Shown one piece after another: positions 35,150-47,481 of a DNA stretch of 64,000 nucleotides. The notes beneath the pieces were generated by a model. The model worked only from the letters and a program-made list of their open reading frames with translations. It made no database searches and had not been told where the DNA came from. The position numbers and the translations under genes were made by a program. Within the stretch, counting starts at the first letter, position 1. Each line of letters begins with the position of its first letter. This DNA comes from Sesamum alatum (taxonomy: Eukaryota > Streptophyta > Magnoliopsida > Lamiales > Pedaliaceae): positions 5,967,001 to 6,031,000 of the forward strand of contig JACGWO010000006.1 of the NCBI GenBank assembly GCA_034509735.1, in the 5' to 3' direction.

Positions 35150-37200
35150 ATTACATGTAGTGAGTGGGTAAGGAATCTTTGTACATGGGCTTGTGCTTTT
35201 TTATAATCCCGTGTTAGAAAAGATTTCGAATTATTCATCTCTCGTTTTGAATTATATTTTTGTTGAATTTTTAAATTTTTATAATATAAAATTATTTAAA
35301 ATTCTTTCTTTAAATATTTTTCACGAATTTGAATATTGAAGCCGTGTAGTGTAGCTAAAAGGGAATAAGAATAGAGTGTTTGATAAATAAATAATTTGTG
35401 TTTTGAAAATTGCATAATGAAAGATTAAGATATTTTTATGTTATGTATTTCTTTTTTTTTTTTTAACATTTTACTTCCTCTTCTCGACCTGTTCTACTCT
35501 TTTTTGCGTTTTCCTTGTTCTTTTCTTCTGTTTTTCTCCTTCTTTTTTAACCCTACCAACAATCTATCCACTCCAACTCCTATGGTCCCCTTACTACTTA
35601 TACGCAGCCCCAACCGTGCTCGCCCCTTCGTAGTCACACACAGCACTCCTACTCTCAAGCCCCTCACTCGACCTCCCCACCGCCCAACACCCCTTCTTCT
35701 ACCCTATTATTGAACTTGCCCCTCGTCTCTAAGGCCATATACACATACAAAGACATATATATATACTAGCGGTTGAAGCACATTCGATGTGCGTGCATAT
35801 TATAAATTTTTATTATATATGTTTAACTAAATGAAACGAAAGAAAGAGAAAATTGATGGTTATTATATAGAAGAAAAAAAATATATATTTGGGAATAGTT
35901 TAGTCCATGTACATTATGTCAATCAAGACAGTTACTATAGAGGGTCTCCTCCTTATTATTTAATAAATAGTACAAATATATATATATATATAGGTACAGT
36001 GAATGAAGAATGGTGGTTGGTGGTGGTAGTGGTAACACCGTGGTCGTGGTGGTGGGGTTTCTAGACCGGACAATACTTTGACAAATTTCAAAAATTATGA
36101 ATATCTGAAAATAATTTTAAGATATCATAAAAATATTAAAAGATTAATAAACACTGTCTTTTATTCTTCTTATCATAGTTAGAAAAAATTGAACTACGTG
36201 GCTCTAAGCCATAAATATGATTAAAATAAACTCACAAATTCGTTTATAATCTCAGAATCTACCTTATTGGAAGCGACTTCGAATCTAATCAGATAATTCC
36301 GTCCTTGCCCTAAAATTTAAAACACTCGAGTAACCAATAAAATATTTCAATGAATTTATAAATTCAACTAAACAATTACTTGTTTATAATCTTTAATTTT
36401 TTTAACTTTTTTATATATAATTGTCCAAACATTTGCAGTTGACAGTTAGAACAAGTACCTCTCATATCCATTGGCATGTTGGCTTAAAACACTCAAGCTT
36501 GTTATTTAGTTTTTTTTTTCTTTAACTTTCTATGATAGTATTTTGATTCTATATTTTTTTTTTTTAATTTTCGTGATTTTGGTCCTTTTTTTTGCCGGAG
36601 TTCATCATTCTCATCGCAAAAATGCATGTGCAACTTACTTGAACTTTTAAAATTGGGGCTACTGTTCATATTAGTTAATTTTTTGTCCTTTAACTTTTTA
36701 TGGTAGTATTTTGCTCCTACATCTTTCTAATTTCCGCGATTTTAATCCCTTTTTCTCTCGAATTCACCCTTCTCACTAGTGGAGGTGAACTCCTGCGAAA
36801 AAAAGGACCAAAATTGTGAAATTAAAAAAATAATAATAATAAGACCAAAATACTACCTTAAATAGTTAAAGAACAAAACCGCTATGATCTAAGTGGCAGT
36901 ATCAAAAATGCATTTAATCATTGGCATGTTGTTACTATTTTTCAACCGCAGACAAATTTGACAACCAAATACTTTAAAACTTATCTTAGATTTTAGATTA
37001 TTTGATTTAAAGTAATTATTTATGTATTTTGAATTATGATATAATGTTCTGATTTATGATATAATTGATTTGTTTGCTGAAAATAAATAACATGTCTGGA
37101 CCATACCAAATTTTGCCTGTATTTATTAGTTATAGTACTATAACGGTAGCTTTTGCTTCAACTACTTCTTTTATTCGTCGAACCATAAATTTATAATTTT
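35150..37200. other. Gene-free spacer with C-rich and GT-rich tracts
   Basis: This contains a poly(T)/C-rich tract (35450-35710), whose Pro/Leu/Ser frame looks compositional, and a GT-rich minisatellite-like stretch (36003-36060). A duplicated 'aactttctatgatagtattttg' type segment is seen twice (about 36520 and 36690). No gene is supported. Confidence 0.5.
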
Positions 37201-37202
37201 TA

Positions 37203-37460
37203 GGGTAATTTACATCGAAACCTCTTGATGTTAGATCAAAATACACAAATATATTCTATTTTTTGTAAAATTACAGTTGTATCCCCTGAAATTATAATTA
37301 TAATTACAACTACACCATATATTTAAAGGCAAAACTTACAGAAATACCCCCTAATAAATATTACGCTGACACCATTAGAGAGTGTAACTGTAATTTTATA
37401 AAAATAGAGTGTATTTATGTAATTTAACCTAATTTCAGGGGCTGTTAGTGTAATTTACCC
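37203..37460. mobile_element. Foldback element, family E
   Basis: The left end 'gggtaatttacatcgaaacc' mirrors the right end 'ggggctgttagtgtaatttaccc'. 'ttttgtaaaattacagttgt' faces 'gtaactgtaattttataaaa'. It is short and non-coding. Relatives are at 40678, 40879 and 52087. Confidence 0.65.
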
Positions 37461-38149
37461 TAATTTTTACTGATTGTGAATTTAGGAAGTCTTGTTTAAA
37501 TGGTCAGATCAATAAATATGAGTATTAGTCTATTAAAACAATAGTTCTTAATTTCTTTCCTTTGTATGTGTATTTTAATTTAGAATTATTATGTGTTTTA
37601 ATTAATTTTCTATTTTTATATTGAATGATATAATAAATTATTTACAAAAGAAAATTGTCTAACTCAATTGTCGACTTGCTCAATTAGTATCGGTTTTTCT
37701 AGCCATTCGTAACATCATTTAATACATTTAAATCTAAATCACAATTACATCAGCAATAGGACTGTAAATGAATCAAATCGAGCCGAATACATCATTGTCA
37801 AGTTAGTTTGAATTATTATCGAGTTTAAAATTTATGTTTGCATTTGGCTTAATTATTCATCTGATCGAGCTCAACCCAATTTTAATTGGATAAAACATGA
37901 ATTGAGCTCAAGTAATATGATATCTTTAAGTATATTTTATTATTTTTGCACTAATCCAATCTTGCTCAAACCAAGTTTGAAAGCCCATCGAACAAAATTT
38001 GTTCAAGTATGATCTGTTAAATTTAACAAGTCGAATTCAAACAAGTTTTTATAGATCAATTTCAATAGAGCATCAAGTAATTTGAGTTCTTTTTCAACCC
38101 TAATCAGCAATTCTAAATCAACAAATAAATCGGAACGAAACAAATAAAT

Positions 38150-38245
38150 AAAAAACTACTATAAAAGTAGACATACCCCAAATTCATAAAACTCGAATCC
38201 ACAACCTCTTAACTGTAAGGTCTCAACCTTATTCTTTCAGCAAAA
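38150..38245 (-). mobile_element. SINE-like fragment
   Basis: 'aactcgaatccacaacctc' followed by 'ggtctcaacctta' is the reverse of a tRNA-like box A/box B head. The flank 'ctactataaaagtagacata' recurs next to the 55.74-kb copy. Confidence 0.4.
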
Positions 38246-38370
38246 CTTCATCGTCAATTCCTTGGCATCACAAATCATGTAACATACTAACAGCGATACC
38301 CTTTTTTTTCCTTATATAAATAGAGGGTTTATGCAATAATTTCTACTTTTATCTTGTGAATAAAATATTA

Positions 38371-38708
38371 GAGTAAATTACAACTACCTCCCATAAGGTT
38401 TGACATAATTACAAATACTCGCCTAAGGTTTGTAATCGTCTTACAAATAACCCATTTCCATTCATTTTTATGGGTGAACCGACCAAAATATCCTTATACA
38501 TTTTATTTAATTATTAAAATTTTTTGAATTTTTTTTGGACTATAACGCGCAAGAAGAAGTTCTTAAGTTTTTTACACAGGGGAGTTAATAATGCAATTTG
38601 TCTCGGTTGATCTTTTTACAATTTAGCAAAAATATCAAAGACAAAATGGTCAATTTCAGATCTTTAATTGCAAATTTTAGACGAAGTATGTGTAATTCAT
38701 CTTAAAAT
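38371..38708. mobile_element. Foldback element, family A (right end decayed)
   Basis: The left half is intact ('gagtaaattacaactacctc..gacataattacaaatac..aacccatttcc'). The right arm is shortened and ends near 'gtgtaattcatctta'. It is non-coding. Confidence 0.55.
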
Positions 38709-38709
38709 A

Positions 38710-40080
38710 TTATAAAAAAATTTGTAAGTTAAACAATAACGAAAATTATTATGATATGACAGCTTAAATAGAACATCATCCAATAAAGAAGGTTGTTGGA
38801 TTAGATGGCAACCTGCCAACCGCATGCCAGAAAAAGTACACATTAATTTGAGACAATTTTTTTCCTATGATGTCCTTTTCAAGGATGGAATTGGCTTTAA
38901 TTAAGTTAAAATGCAGTCCCGTCTCTAATTCCGCGACGGATTTTGAAATCTATATCCATACTAATATAAAAAAAATAAAATCACAATTCATTTATAATTA
39001 ACAGTTTATGACTCTGCAATACTAAATTTTAAATTATTAATTATATTCTTAAGTACCAATATAATTATTTATTTATTTTAAATAATTTATATCTTTTTTT
39101 AATTATCAATACACTATCATGTTTGATGTATACTTTCATTTATGTTCATCACCTGTTTCGCTTTAACAATTCATTTTTATGTGCCACTACGACTAGTATA
39201 ATAAAACAGAAAGTCAGAATTGCATGTGTTATTCGAGTAAGTGTTATGTATGCGCACATTTGGACAATTTATTTGAATTTTAGTTTTCCATATAAAAATA
39301 CTTTTTATTTTTATTTAATTAAATTTATATAAGTGTATGATTGCTTATCTTTATTCAAAAGAGTCACCAGATTTTTCTAGATATATTAATTAGTATTATA
39401 ATTTAAATCTTATTTTTATATCTAATAATACTTAAAAAATATTTTTTATTTTATTTAAGTTTAGATAAGTGTACCACTGATTATCTTTATCCAAAGATTC
39501 ACTCTTTATTTTTTAAGTAAATTTAGTTAGTAAAATAATGTAAATTTATTTTTATATTCAACATAACTTTTGTTAATAGTTATTAATTTACTTTAAATTT
39601 AAAATTTTAGAATATTTATAATTCATTTTTTATATTTTAAATTTTAAATGAAATTATTCATAATTTTATGTATTTATCTTTTTTACAAAATACTAATGCT
39701 TCCGTACCTTGGCATGGTGTACTAACTAATTACGAACAAATTTTAGAATGGATTTTGAAATTTAGTTTTTGGGTTAAAATTCAATTCGAACCGATCGATT
39801 AAAATATTACACATTTTTTTTTAAAAAAAAATATGTTATATGTGATGTTGTATATATATATATATATATACTCAAATCAAATATAAACTAACCTTCTTTA
39901 GATCAAAAGAATAATATAAAATTTAATAAATATAATTTACACTTTTAACATATACATGAAAGTAACAAAATATATGTAAGGTATTACTACATTTATCATG
40001 TAATTGATTATTTTTTTTTTTAAATTATATAAACTTATAAAAGACATATATAATCCATTAATTATGTAAATAATATATAT
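38710..40080. other. AT-rich spacer without a gene
   Basis: I see no supported gene. A segment near 39300-39500 ('gataagtgta..gattatctttatccaaa') resembles 110-300 at the start of the window, so a dispersed AT-rich repeat is likely. An AT microsatellite lies at 39851-39871. Confidence 0.5.
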
Positions 40081-40084
40081 TTCA

Positions 40085-40255
40085 GGTTGAAGTCTCACAA
40101 CCAAAAGGCCGTGAGTTCGAGTTCGACAAATATTGACATTTCGTATAATTTTAATAGTAGTATCTGATTGTTTTGAGTTGTCGATTGATTTAAAAATATT
40201 GATGTATTACGTACAGAATATTAGTTGATTTTAAAATATCATTGTATTTTTTTTT
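40085..40255 (+). mobile_element. SINE-like element
   Basis: 'aggttgaagtctcacaacc..gtgagttcgagttcg' is a degenerate tRNA-like head in forward orientation. It is followed by an AT-rich body and a T run. Head and flank order match the minus-strand copies at 40460 and 44030. Confidence 0.4.
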
Positions 40256-40459
40256 TTTTTGAAGTATAGATTTTGAGTAAATCTAATTCGAAATAATTTT
40301 TTCATTAATTAAATGATTTTTGTTTTATTGTAAATCCATCTAACTTTAGAGTTTCGAGAGTGGACCCATTTAAACCAAACCTGAATGGGACCTGACATAG
40401 CCACGTACTTAAAAATTAAGGTAAATTATATATATTTTTTAATAAAAACATTTAATTTG

Positions 40460-40672
40460 AAAATACACCAATATTTCTAAAGCAACCAACTGCTATTACA
40501 ATATTCAGTCCACAGTATAACAACATCTATAAATCTACCAACATCAACATTGAAGCAACCAAAGGAATAATATAAGCATCATATAAACTAAAAAACACCA
40601 TACATTCGTAGTTTTCGAACCTACGACCTCTTGATCGTGGGACCTCAACCTCATCACTCGGACAATGGATCA
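40460..40672 (-). mobile_element. SINE, same family as 44030-44240
   Basis: Read on the minus strand, a tRNA-like head (box A 'gatgaggttgaggtccc', box B 'gtaggttcgaaaactacg') is followed by a body. The body matches the 44030 copy along almost its whole length (for example 'caacatctataaatctacca'). Confidence 0.6.
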
Positions 40673-40677
40673 TCGGT

Positions 40678-41113
40678 AGGTAAATTACATTGACATCCAT
40701 TGAGATTAGGTTAAATTATACAAACACCCCCATTTTTTAGAAAATTATCAAGGGGTGTAAGTGTAATTCTTTTCTAGAGCATTTGTTTAAGCTTTATATT
40801 TGAATAAGGGATGTAGTTGTAATTTTGCAAAAGACAATTAGTACTTGTGTATTTTGGCCTGATTTCATGGGTGACACGGTAAATTATATTGACACCTCTT
40901 AAAGTTAGACCTAATCACATAAATACTTCATACTCTTTGAAAAATTATAAGTATACCTCTTAATATTGTAATTGTAATTACGTTCTATTGATGACAAAAT
41001 ATTACATAAATATCCCCTGAGATACATTACACTGACACTCCTGTACACTTGTAAAATGGTATAAAATATTTATGTAATTATGTCTAACCTTAGAGTGTGT
41101 CAATATAATGTGG
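40678..41113. mobile_element. Two abutting foldback elements, family E
   Basis: The first unit (about 40678-40886) runs from 'ggtaaattacattgacatcc' to 'ggtgacacggtaaatta'. The second starts in that same terminus at about 40879 ('ggtaaattatattgacacct') and ends near 'gtgtcaatataatg' at about 41113. Each is palindromic and non-coding. Confidence 0.5.
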
Positions 41114-41868
41114 ACTCTACTACTATTGAGTCAACTATCTTATTTGGAAGGAGCGTAATTAATATCGAGTTAGAAATCGATGATATATTAACTTTACGCT
41201 ATAATAGTTGATCTATTGATTTATAGTATTTCACCAAATTTATTGGGGGGGTAGGTTTGTAAAATACGGGCATTGATTAGCCGTGCGATAAATTCTAATC
41301 TGAATCAAATTTGGTTAAATATGAATGAATTAATTGTACATTTATCATATAATTGGTGCACAGTTGAAAAATTAGTTAATTACATGACAAATGTAATTGT
41401 ACTTGTCATTTGTTTGATTTGATCCAACAAGACCTGATTTGAATAATATATTTTCCTAGCCATGCATATAGTTTGGCGGAACTAACATGTTTGTTTGTGT
41501 TTTTATTTTCAGTTTTCAGTTTCTAATGAAAAATATATATTTTTAATTTTGTATAGATTTTTGTGTACAATAAAAAGATATTTTGATTAGTTAATGAGAG
41601 TGTTTTTATATTAAATTGTGCTATCAAATTAATAAATTTCCAATAAAATACGTATAAACAAATATGTTTCACTTTAATTACTATTTCCAAAAACTGAAAA
41701 TTGAAATTGAAAATTATGGGAGGGCTTGAAAAAAACTACTTTGATATACATTTAATGTATTGACTAAATTAACCCCACCTGAAGAAAGAAATTACAGTGA
41801 AGTTTCTACCATTTTTTTTTTTTTTTTTTTGGTTTATCTTTTATATTTTCTACCGAACATATAACCTC

Positions 41869-42379
41869 TGTTTGGTTTTATTTTCTACTCATCTCCGAGA
41901 TGGGACGAAAACAAAACCAAACATAACATTACTCAAAACACCTTTACTAGGTGTTTTTGATAATTTTCACATTCTCCCATACAATAATATATTATATAAT
42001 TTAATTCACCTACAAACAAATAAATATTATTCTATACATATATATAGTTATAAAAATATATAAAAGAGACATGATTTGACAATGAACAGTATTTTTTGTC
42101 TCCCAATACACAACACAATACATATAATAAACAAATATTACTATATACATTTATAAATATATATATATATATATATAAGTGACATGATTTGACAATAAAC
42201 ACATTTTTTTGTCTCCAATATACATACAATACATACAATACATTTTTAACACTATTTAAAATTAACTCCAAAAACATATCCAAACATACATATATCTCTA
42301 ACACACACACATTTATCTTTATTTTTCTCTTCTTATCTCCACAAAACATAACAAAACACTCCAAAAATAAAACCAAACA
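41869..42379. mobile_element. MITE-like element with TGTTTGG termini, copy 1
   Basis: The terminal inverted repeats are 'tgtttggttttattttc' and 'aaaaataaaaccaaaca'. The interior contains a tandemly repeated motif, 'acatgatttgacaat(g/a)aaca', followed by 'tttttgtctcc', at about 42070 and 42182. An inverted-orientation relative lies at 44577-45063. No transposase is present. The termini suggest a PIF/Harbinger or hAT origin, unresolved. Confidence 0.55.
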
Positions 42380-42647
42380 CAATGAATTTTTCTCTTTCTG
42401 CTGTCCAACTCTATCGTACAAACTCCTTCTTAAACAATAATTTTCATGTAATTAATCAAATAAATATTTTAATAACCAAAATATAAAGATTCATAAGTAT
42501 TTTAAATTTTATATCAATTGTTTTAAACATACACATCGAGTGTCGCACTGCTACTAGTTCATTATTACAACGCACATTTTCTATCACCATAGTTTTTCTA
42601 TTATCTAGAAGGCAGCATTTCTTTATCTATTTCCAATTATAAAATAT

Positions 42648-43050
42648 GGTTAATTACAATGATTTCTCCTAACATTTGGTATAGTTACAGATATTTTTTT
42701 ATTTTTTTTAAAATTATAAATACTCCCTGAAATTTGTAATCGTCTAACAAATAACTCATTTTTATGGGTGAGCTAACCAAAATTCTTTATGCAAACTGAA
42801 TATTTTTTTATTAATTTTTAAGAGTTTCTGAATTTTTTGGACTAAAATGCGCAGGGAGATTTCTTACGTTTTTTACACAGATGAACAATCATGTAATTTC
42901 CTTTGGCTGATTTTTCAACAATATAAAAAAAAGTTAATAACAAAATGGACAATTTCAGGCCTTTAATTAAAAATTACAAACCTCAGGAGATATTTATCAT
43001 TTAAAAAATAATAATAAAAGAGTCTTCATAATTATTGTTATTCACCCTAT
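42648..43050. mobile_element. Foldback element, family A (degenerate)
   Basis: The left end 'ggttaattacaatgatttct' and the right end 'cataattattgttattcacc' carry the family interior ('gtaatcgtctaacaaataac', 'aaaatgcgcaggg'). Confidence 0.5.
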
Positions 43051-43059
43051 AAAATATTA

Positions 43060-44025
43060 TATATATATATATTATGCATCCCCGTAAACACGGTATATCA
43101 AATCCGACCTTATTTAAAAATAAATTTGATATATCTTTTTCAAATTTCTAAATTAAAAAATACCTTATTTTATTGCTTTCTTCCCGTTTTAATTATGTTG
43201 TGTTTTCTTTAGTCCGTCGTACTGATAATACGGTGGCTCGTTCACTTGCTCGATCTTCGAGTAATTGAACTGAGAGCACAAAATCTTTACCTCCTTATTC
43301 TTGTAATCTTCTTTTGACAAAGTTGTCTTAGTAATATTGCAATTTCCCTTAAAAAAAAAAAAAAAAATAGCTCACTCAAAGGTAATTTTAGGACCCAAAA
43401 AAAAAAGGCGAATTTTCCTTTTTCGAGAGTTTGTTGGATAAAACTTTCCAAAGTAAATAGGAAAAGGCAACGCCAAGCATGACCAATTATATCATCCCTA
43501 CGAGAATTCTTTTGTTTTAGTAATGGACTGAAATGTCATTTCGATCAGACTTCAGATAAGATATCTCTGATCATTTCGTCAGTGACGCACTACTTAAAAG
43601 TGAAAATTGTTGGCAATAAAGTTGCTGAATATGGCGACGAACGGGAGACGATATAGAGATACGGAGAGAGAGGGGAAAAAATAAATGCGAGATGTTATAT
43701 TGTTTTTTTATCTATCTTGGCAATTTTGGCCATTTTGTCAATAAAAATTTAATATATTTTCTATTTTCTTTCTGTCGAGAAAAGAACGAACTAGGGTGTT
43801 TAAGAAGGCAAAAGTATACACAGACCTCCGGTCCCTATTAAGTACATTACACTAACATTCATCAGTGGGTATATCCATAATTTTACAAATGGTATGAGGT
43901 GTTTGTGCATTTAGACATAATCTTGGTGAACATAATTTACCTTAAAGTTATTTACAGATGACAATGAATATTAATTAATGCTCGTACTTAACTTTTTTTT
44001 GAATAATGAGCGATGAATTATTAAT
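43060..44025. other. Gene-free spacer with poly(A) run
   Basis: This includes a less AT-rich stretch (about 43200-43345) directly followed by a run of 17 A (43351-43367), and a family E fragment (about 43840-43945). No gene is supported. Confidence 0.45.
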
Positions 44026-44029
44026 TTGA

Positions 44030-44240
44030 AAATATAACAATATTTCTCCAGCAATCAACTACTATTATAATATTCAGTCCATAATATAACAACATCTCTA
44101 AATCTACCAACACCAACATTAAAGCAACCAAAAGAATAATACAATCATCTTATAAATTAAACAACACCTTACATTCATAGTACTCGAACCCACAACCCTT
44201 TAATTATAGGACCTCAATCTAACCACTTGCGCAAGAAAAT
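44030..44240 (-). mobile_element. SINE with box A and box B
   Basis: The minus strand begins 'ttgcgcaagtggttagattg' (box A), then 'gtgggttcgagtactatg' (box B), then a body ending near 'ctggagaaatattgtt'. It is highly similar to 40460-40672. This pair defines the family best. Confidence 0.65.
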
Positions 44241-44452
44241 AATCAGTTCGTACTTAACTTTAAAATAAAAAGAAAGAAACTTTGGAATATATATATATAT
44301 ATATAATTATTGTAACTATATTGATGATTCAACAATGAAGATTAGTGTTCATCAATTATATTTGACGTAGACTTATAATACCCTTATTTGGAATTTTACA
44401 TCACATCCATCCATGTGTCTTATTAATTCCTTTTTAGATGCTTTGCATGAGA

Positions 44453-44494
44453 GAGAAAGAGAGAGAGAGGAGAGAGAGGAGAGAGAGAGAGAGA
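44453..44494. repeat. (GA)n microsatellite
   Basis: Repeated 'gagaga' with occasional GG interruptions. Confidence 0.8.
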
Positions 44495-44576
44495 TTGGCA
44501 GGAAACAAATCACCTACATGACAGCCCACCAAGTTACGCTGCTCCATAAATCAAGAACACTTGAACACTTGCCTTG

Positions 44577-45063
44577 TGTTTGGTTTCGTATTTGGAATGT
44601 TTTGTTTTGTTTTGTTTTGTGGGGATAGAGAGAAAAATAAAGATAAATAAGTGTGTGTTAGAGATATGATGTATGTTTGGATTTATTTTTTGAGTTAATT
44701 TTAAATAGTGTAAAAAATATATTTTATTTATTGTGTTGTATATTTGATGACAAAAAACACTGTTCATTGTCAAATTATGTCTCTTTTATATATTTTTATA
44801 TATGTATATTGTAATATTTGATTATTTTTTATGTATTGTGTTGTATATTGGGAGATAAAAATACTGTTCAATGTCAAATCATGTCTCTTTTATATATTTT
44901 TATAAATGTGCATATGTATATAATAATATTTATTTATTTATAGGTAAAGGTATGTATATATTGGAGAACGGGCCAAAACACGCAATAAAGATGTTTTGGA
45001 TAATATTATATTTGGTTTTGTTTTTTTAGTGTCTCAGAGACAATTGGGAAATGAAACCAAACA
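44577..45063. mobile_element. MITE-like element with TGTTTGG termini, copy 2
   Basis: The ends 'tgtttggtttcgtatttgg' and 'gaaatgaaaccaaaca' flank interior sequence that is the reverse complement of copy 1 ('actgttcattgtcaaatta', twice). It is therefore the same family in the opposite orientation, 2.2 kb away. Confidence 0.55.
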
Positions 45064-45411
45064 AAACCTGAAAATAATTTTAAGTTTTCAACTACTTTTT
45101 CTGCCTTACGTAATTATGGCAACAAGTACTGGTTTCAACTTTTCTTTTTTAAAAAAAAATTGAATTATTTTTATCAACCTGGAAATCGCATTTCCACTAT
45201 CCCAACTATTACATTCGTTTAATGTAATTGATGTGGGATGTGATGCACTTTATGATCTATTATTTTGAAGTATTGTATATTTTAATTTTGTGGGTTTTAT
45301 GGTTTTATTTTGAAAATATGTTTTGTTGTGTAGGGAAAGTTTTGAAATGTATAAATCATGCGGACTTTTTTTTCGCAGTGAATGTGGGACGTTTGCCAGC
45401 ATTAATAATAT

Positions 45412-46266
45412 TGATGTGAGTTCGAATTAGGCTAGGTTCTTTAGGTCTTCTAACTTCATAATCAAGTTTAGAATTTCTTGATATGTCGTGCAAGACAAAG
45501 CTCATGAGGACAACACTGGAGAGACCCCAATTATGCTATTTGATGCTTAATTTAGTGATGAAGCAAATAAAAAGTTGCTCGTTCAAAATGTCCAACTCGA
45601 GGTCTTTAGATCTAGGTTCTTGCAAGCCTTTAGAAAAGGGACTTGCAAAAAATTCTAATGCACTCTGACGCCCAAGTCAGTAAATTATCGTAAGGAAATA
45701 ATTGTAGAAGATTAAAGGCAATAAGGCGTAATGAGATGAGAACAAATATGATTGCGTGATAGGATTTTCCCTATGTGTGTTAAAATGTCGTTACCCTTCA
45801 CAATGAGACAAGAGACTTATTTATAGTCGACCCCTCCATTTGTTAGGTGCAATCCTCTCTCCCATGGACTTAAAAGGAGGTCAAATCCTCTGCTTGATTG
45901 AATCCCGACTTCCTTGGAGAGCAGCTTCCCATGGATAGGTGTCCACTTAGGGATAAAATGGATCTCGCCTTCATAGGAGGGTAGTTAGGTAGATTCCTCC
46001 GTTTTGAGGCCCTAGATCTTCAGGTGACTTGGCAAGAGCCCAGACACTTCTTTTGAGATGGCTGGCAGGGATGTTGAGCACATGTCGCCCTACCCCTTTG
46101 GAGACAGGTCGCATCCACACAGGCAAGTTGGCAAGCTGCTTGAGCTTAGGCCGGATAACCAATGGGCCTTCCTTTTAGGTTGGAGCTTTCCACACTCGTT
46201 CTTGGGCCGCAGTTTCCACCTTCTTGGGCCTCTCTTTGTCTTGGGTATATCGTTTTTATGATATCA
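45412..46266 (-). mobile_element. Degenerate retrotransposon LTR (3' LTR)
   Basis: Read on the minus strand, a purine-rich tract (reverse complement of 46267-46290, 'ggggaaggagggagactaaa') directly precedes TGATATCA. A TATA box ('ctataaataag', about 45815-45830) and 'gacttgggcgtcagagtgc' follow, and the unit ends '..cacatca' near 45412. Polypurine tract plus TG..CA ends fits a 3' LTR of about 855 bp. No internal protein remains next to it. Confidence 0.55.
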
Positions 46267-46760
46267 TTTAGTCTCCCTCCTTCCCCACTCTAATAGGTGG
46301 GGCTGCAACCAGCCAACCACCTTATTAGAATAGATTCCTCCAGCAAAAACGAGCACCTTTAGGAGGTTGGGCGCTTCCAGCAGAGTACCTCCTATCTAGG
46401 AGACAAGTATTAACCCTTATGATGATGCAACCTTTCAATACCAATCAACAGATACTCAAAACTTATGACACCATGATGGCGCATGGGTGAGAAATTCTAA
46501 GTTGTGCCACTGACGTGACACTTATAAAGATAGCAAAAGCAACAAAAGTAATAGCTAGGCATGAAGGTTGTGTATTTTTAGATGTGCCCGAGTTGTATGA
46601 TTTCACAACATTAATGTAATCTTGATCAGGTGGTTATAATCAATCTATACATACTCGGATTTGGATAGAGTTGGTACCAGGTTGGTATGGTATAAAAATT
46701 CTAATTTGGGGCACTTCAATCATTTCAGAATACCTAAGCGCGTTCCCACATCAAATATGT
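46267..46760 (-). mobile_element. Internal retrotransposon remnant with polypurine tract
   Basis: This continues the retroelement above. It carries the polypurine tract and then about 200-450 bases of less AT-rich, non-coding sequence. The outer boundary is unclear. Confidence 0.4.
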
Positions 46761-47481
46761 TATCAAACATAAACTTTAAACATTGATATTTGCTATTTTT
46801 ATTTTTTTTTAAATTCTAGTTACTTTTAAATAATAAATAAGTTACTATCATATATCAAGAAAATACCGACTCAAATTGACAAACTTTAAATGATCAAATA
46901 TGTTTAAATTTTTATTTATATATCTTTGTCCGATTTATGGATCATATTATTCCCAAATCAAATAAAAATAGATTTTTTTGTTATTATTCTTTTTTTTTAA
47001 ACTACTCTTTTATTACAATAACATTAATTGCAAACTAAATAAAATCTATATCGTTTAACCCCAGTACAAAACTTCTTGCTTATAGTTATGAATGCGACAA
47101 TAACTTTGCATTCGATACCATTTTTTAACATATACAGATACTAAAACAACGTTTCAGTGCGATAATCTCCTTTAAATACGATTACAAAAGTTTCAAATTT
47201 AGTAAAAATATCATTATATCTCGATTACTTACCCATTACTAAAACCTTATTAAAACATAAATTACAATAAAGCCCTTCTATCATAGTATCTGATGTAGGC
47301 ATGTGTTTCATATTCATTATATACAGGGAATTGAGTAACTTATAAGCCCAACACCTTCTTTCTTTTAGAGATACGTCTTTTTTTAGATAAATCGTGAAGG
47401 TCAAATAAAGTCAAAACAGATAATGCATCGCACAACAAAGCACTGATCGAATAGCAAGCAAAATTAGTATCATAAAATACA
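46761..47481. other. AT-rich spacer without a gene
   Basis: I recognise no coding sequence or element here. Confidence 0.5.

Noticed and set aside
35438..35713. Plus-strand Leu/Phe then Pro/Thr-rich frame
   Set aside because: It follows a poly(T) and C-rich tract. The composition alone keeps it open.
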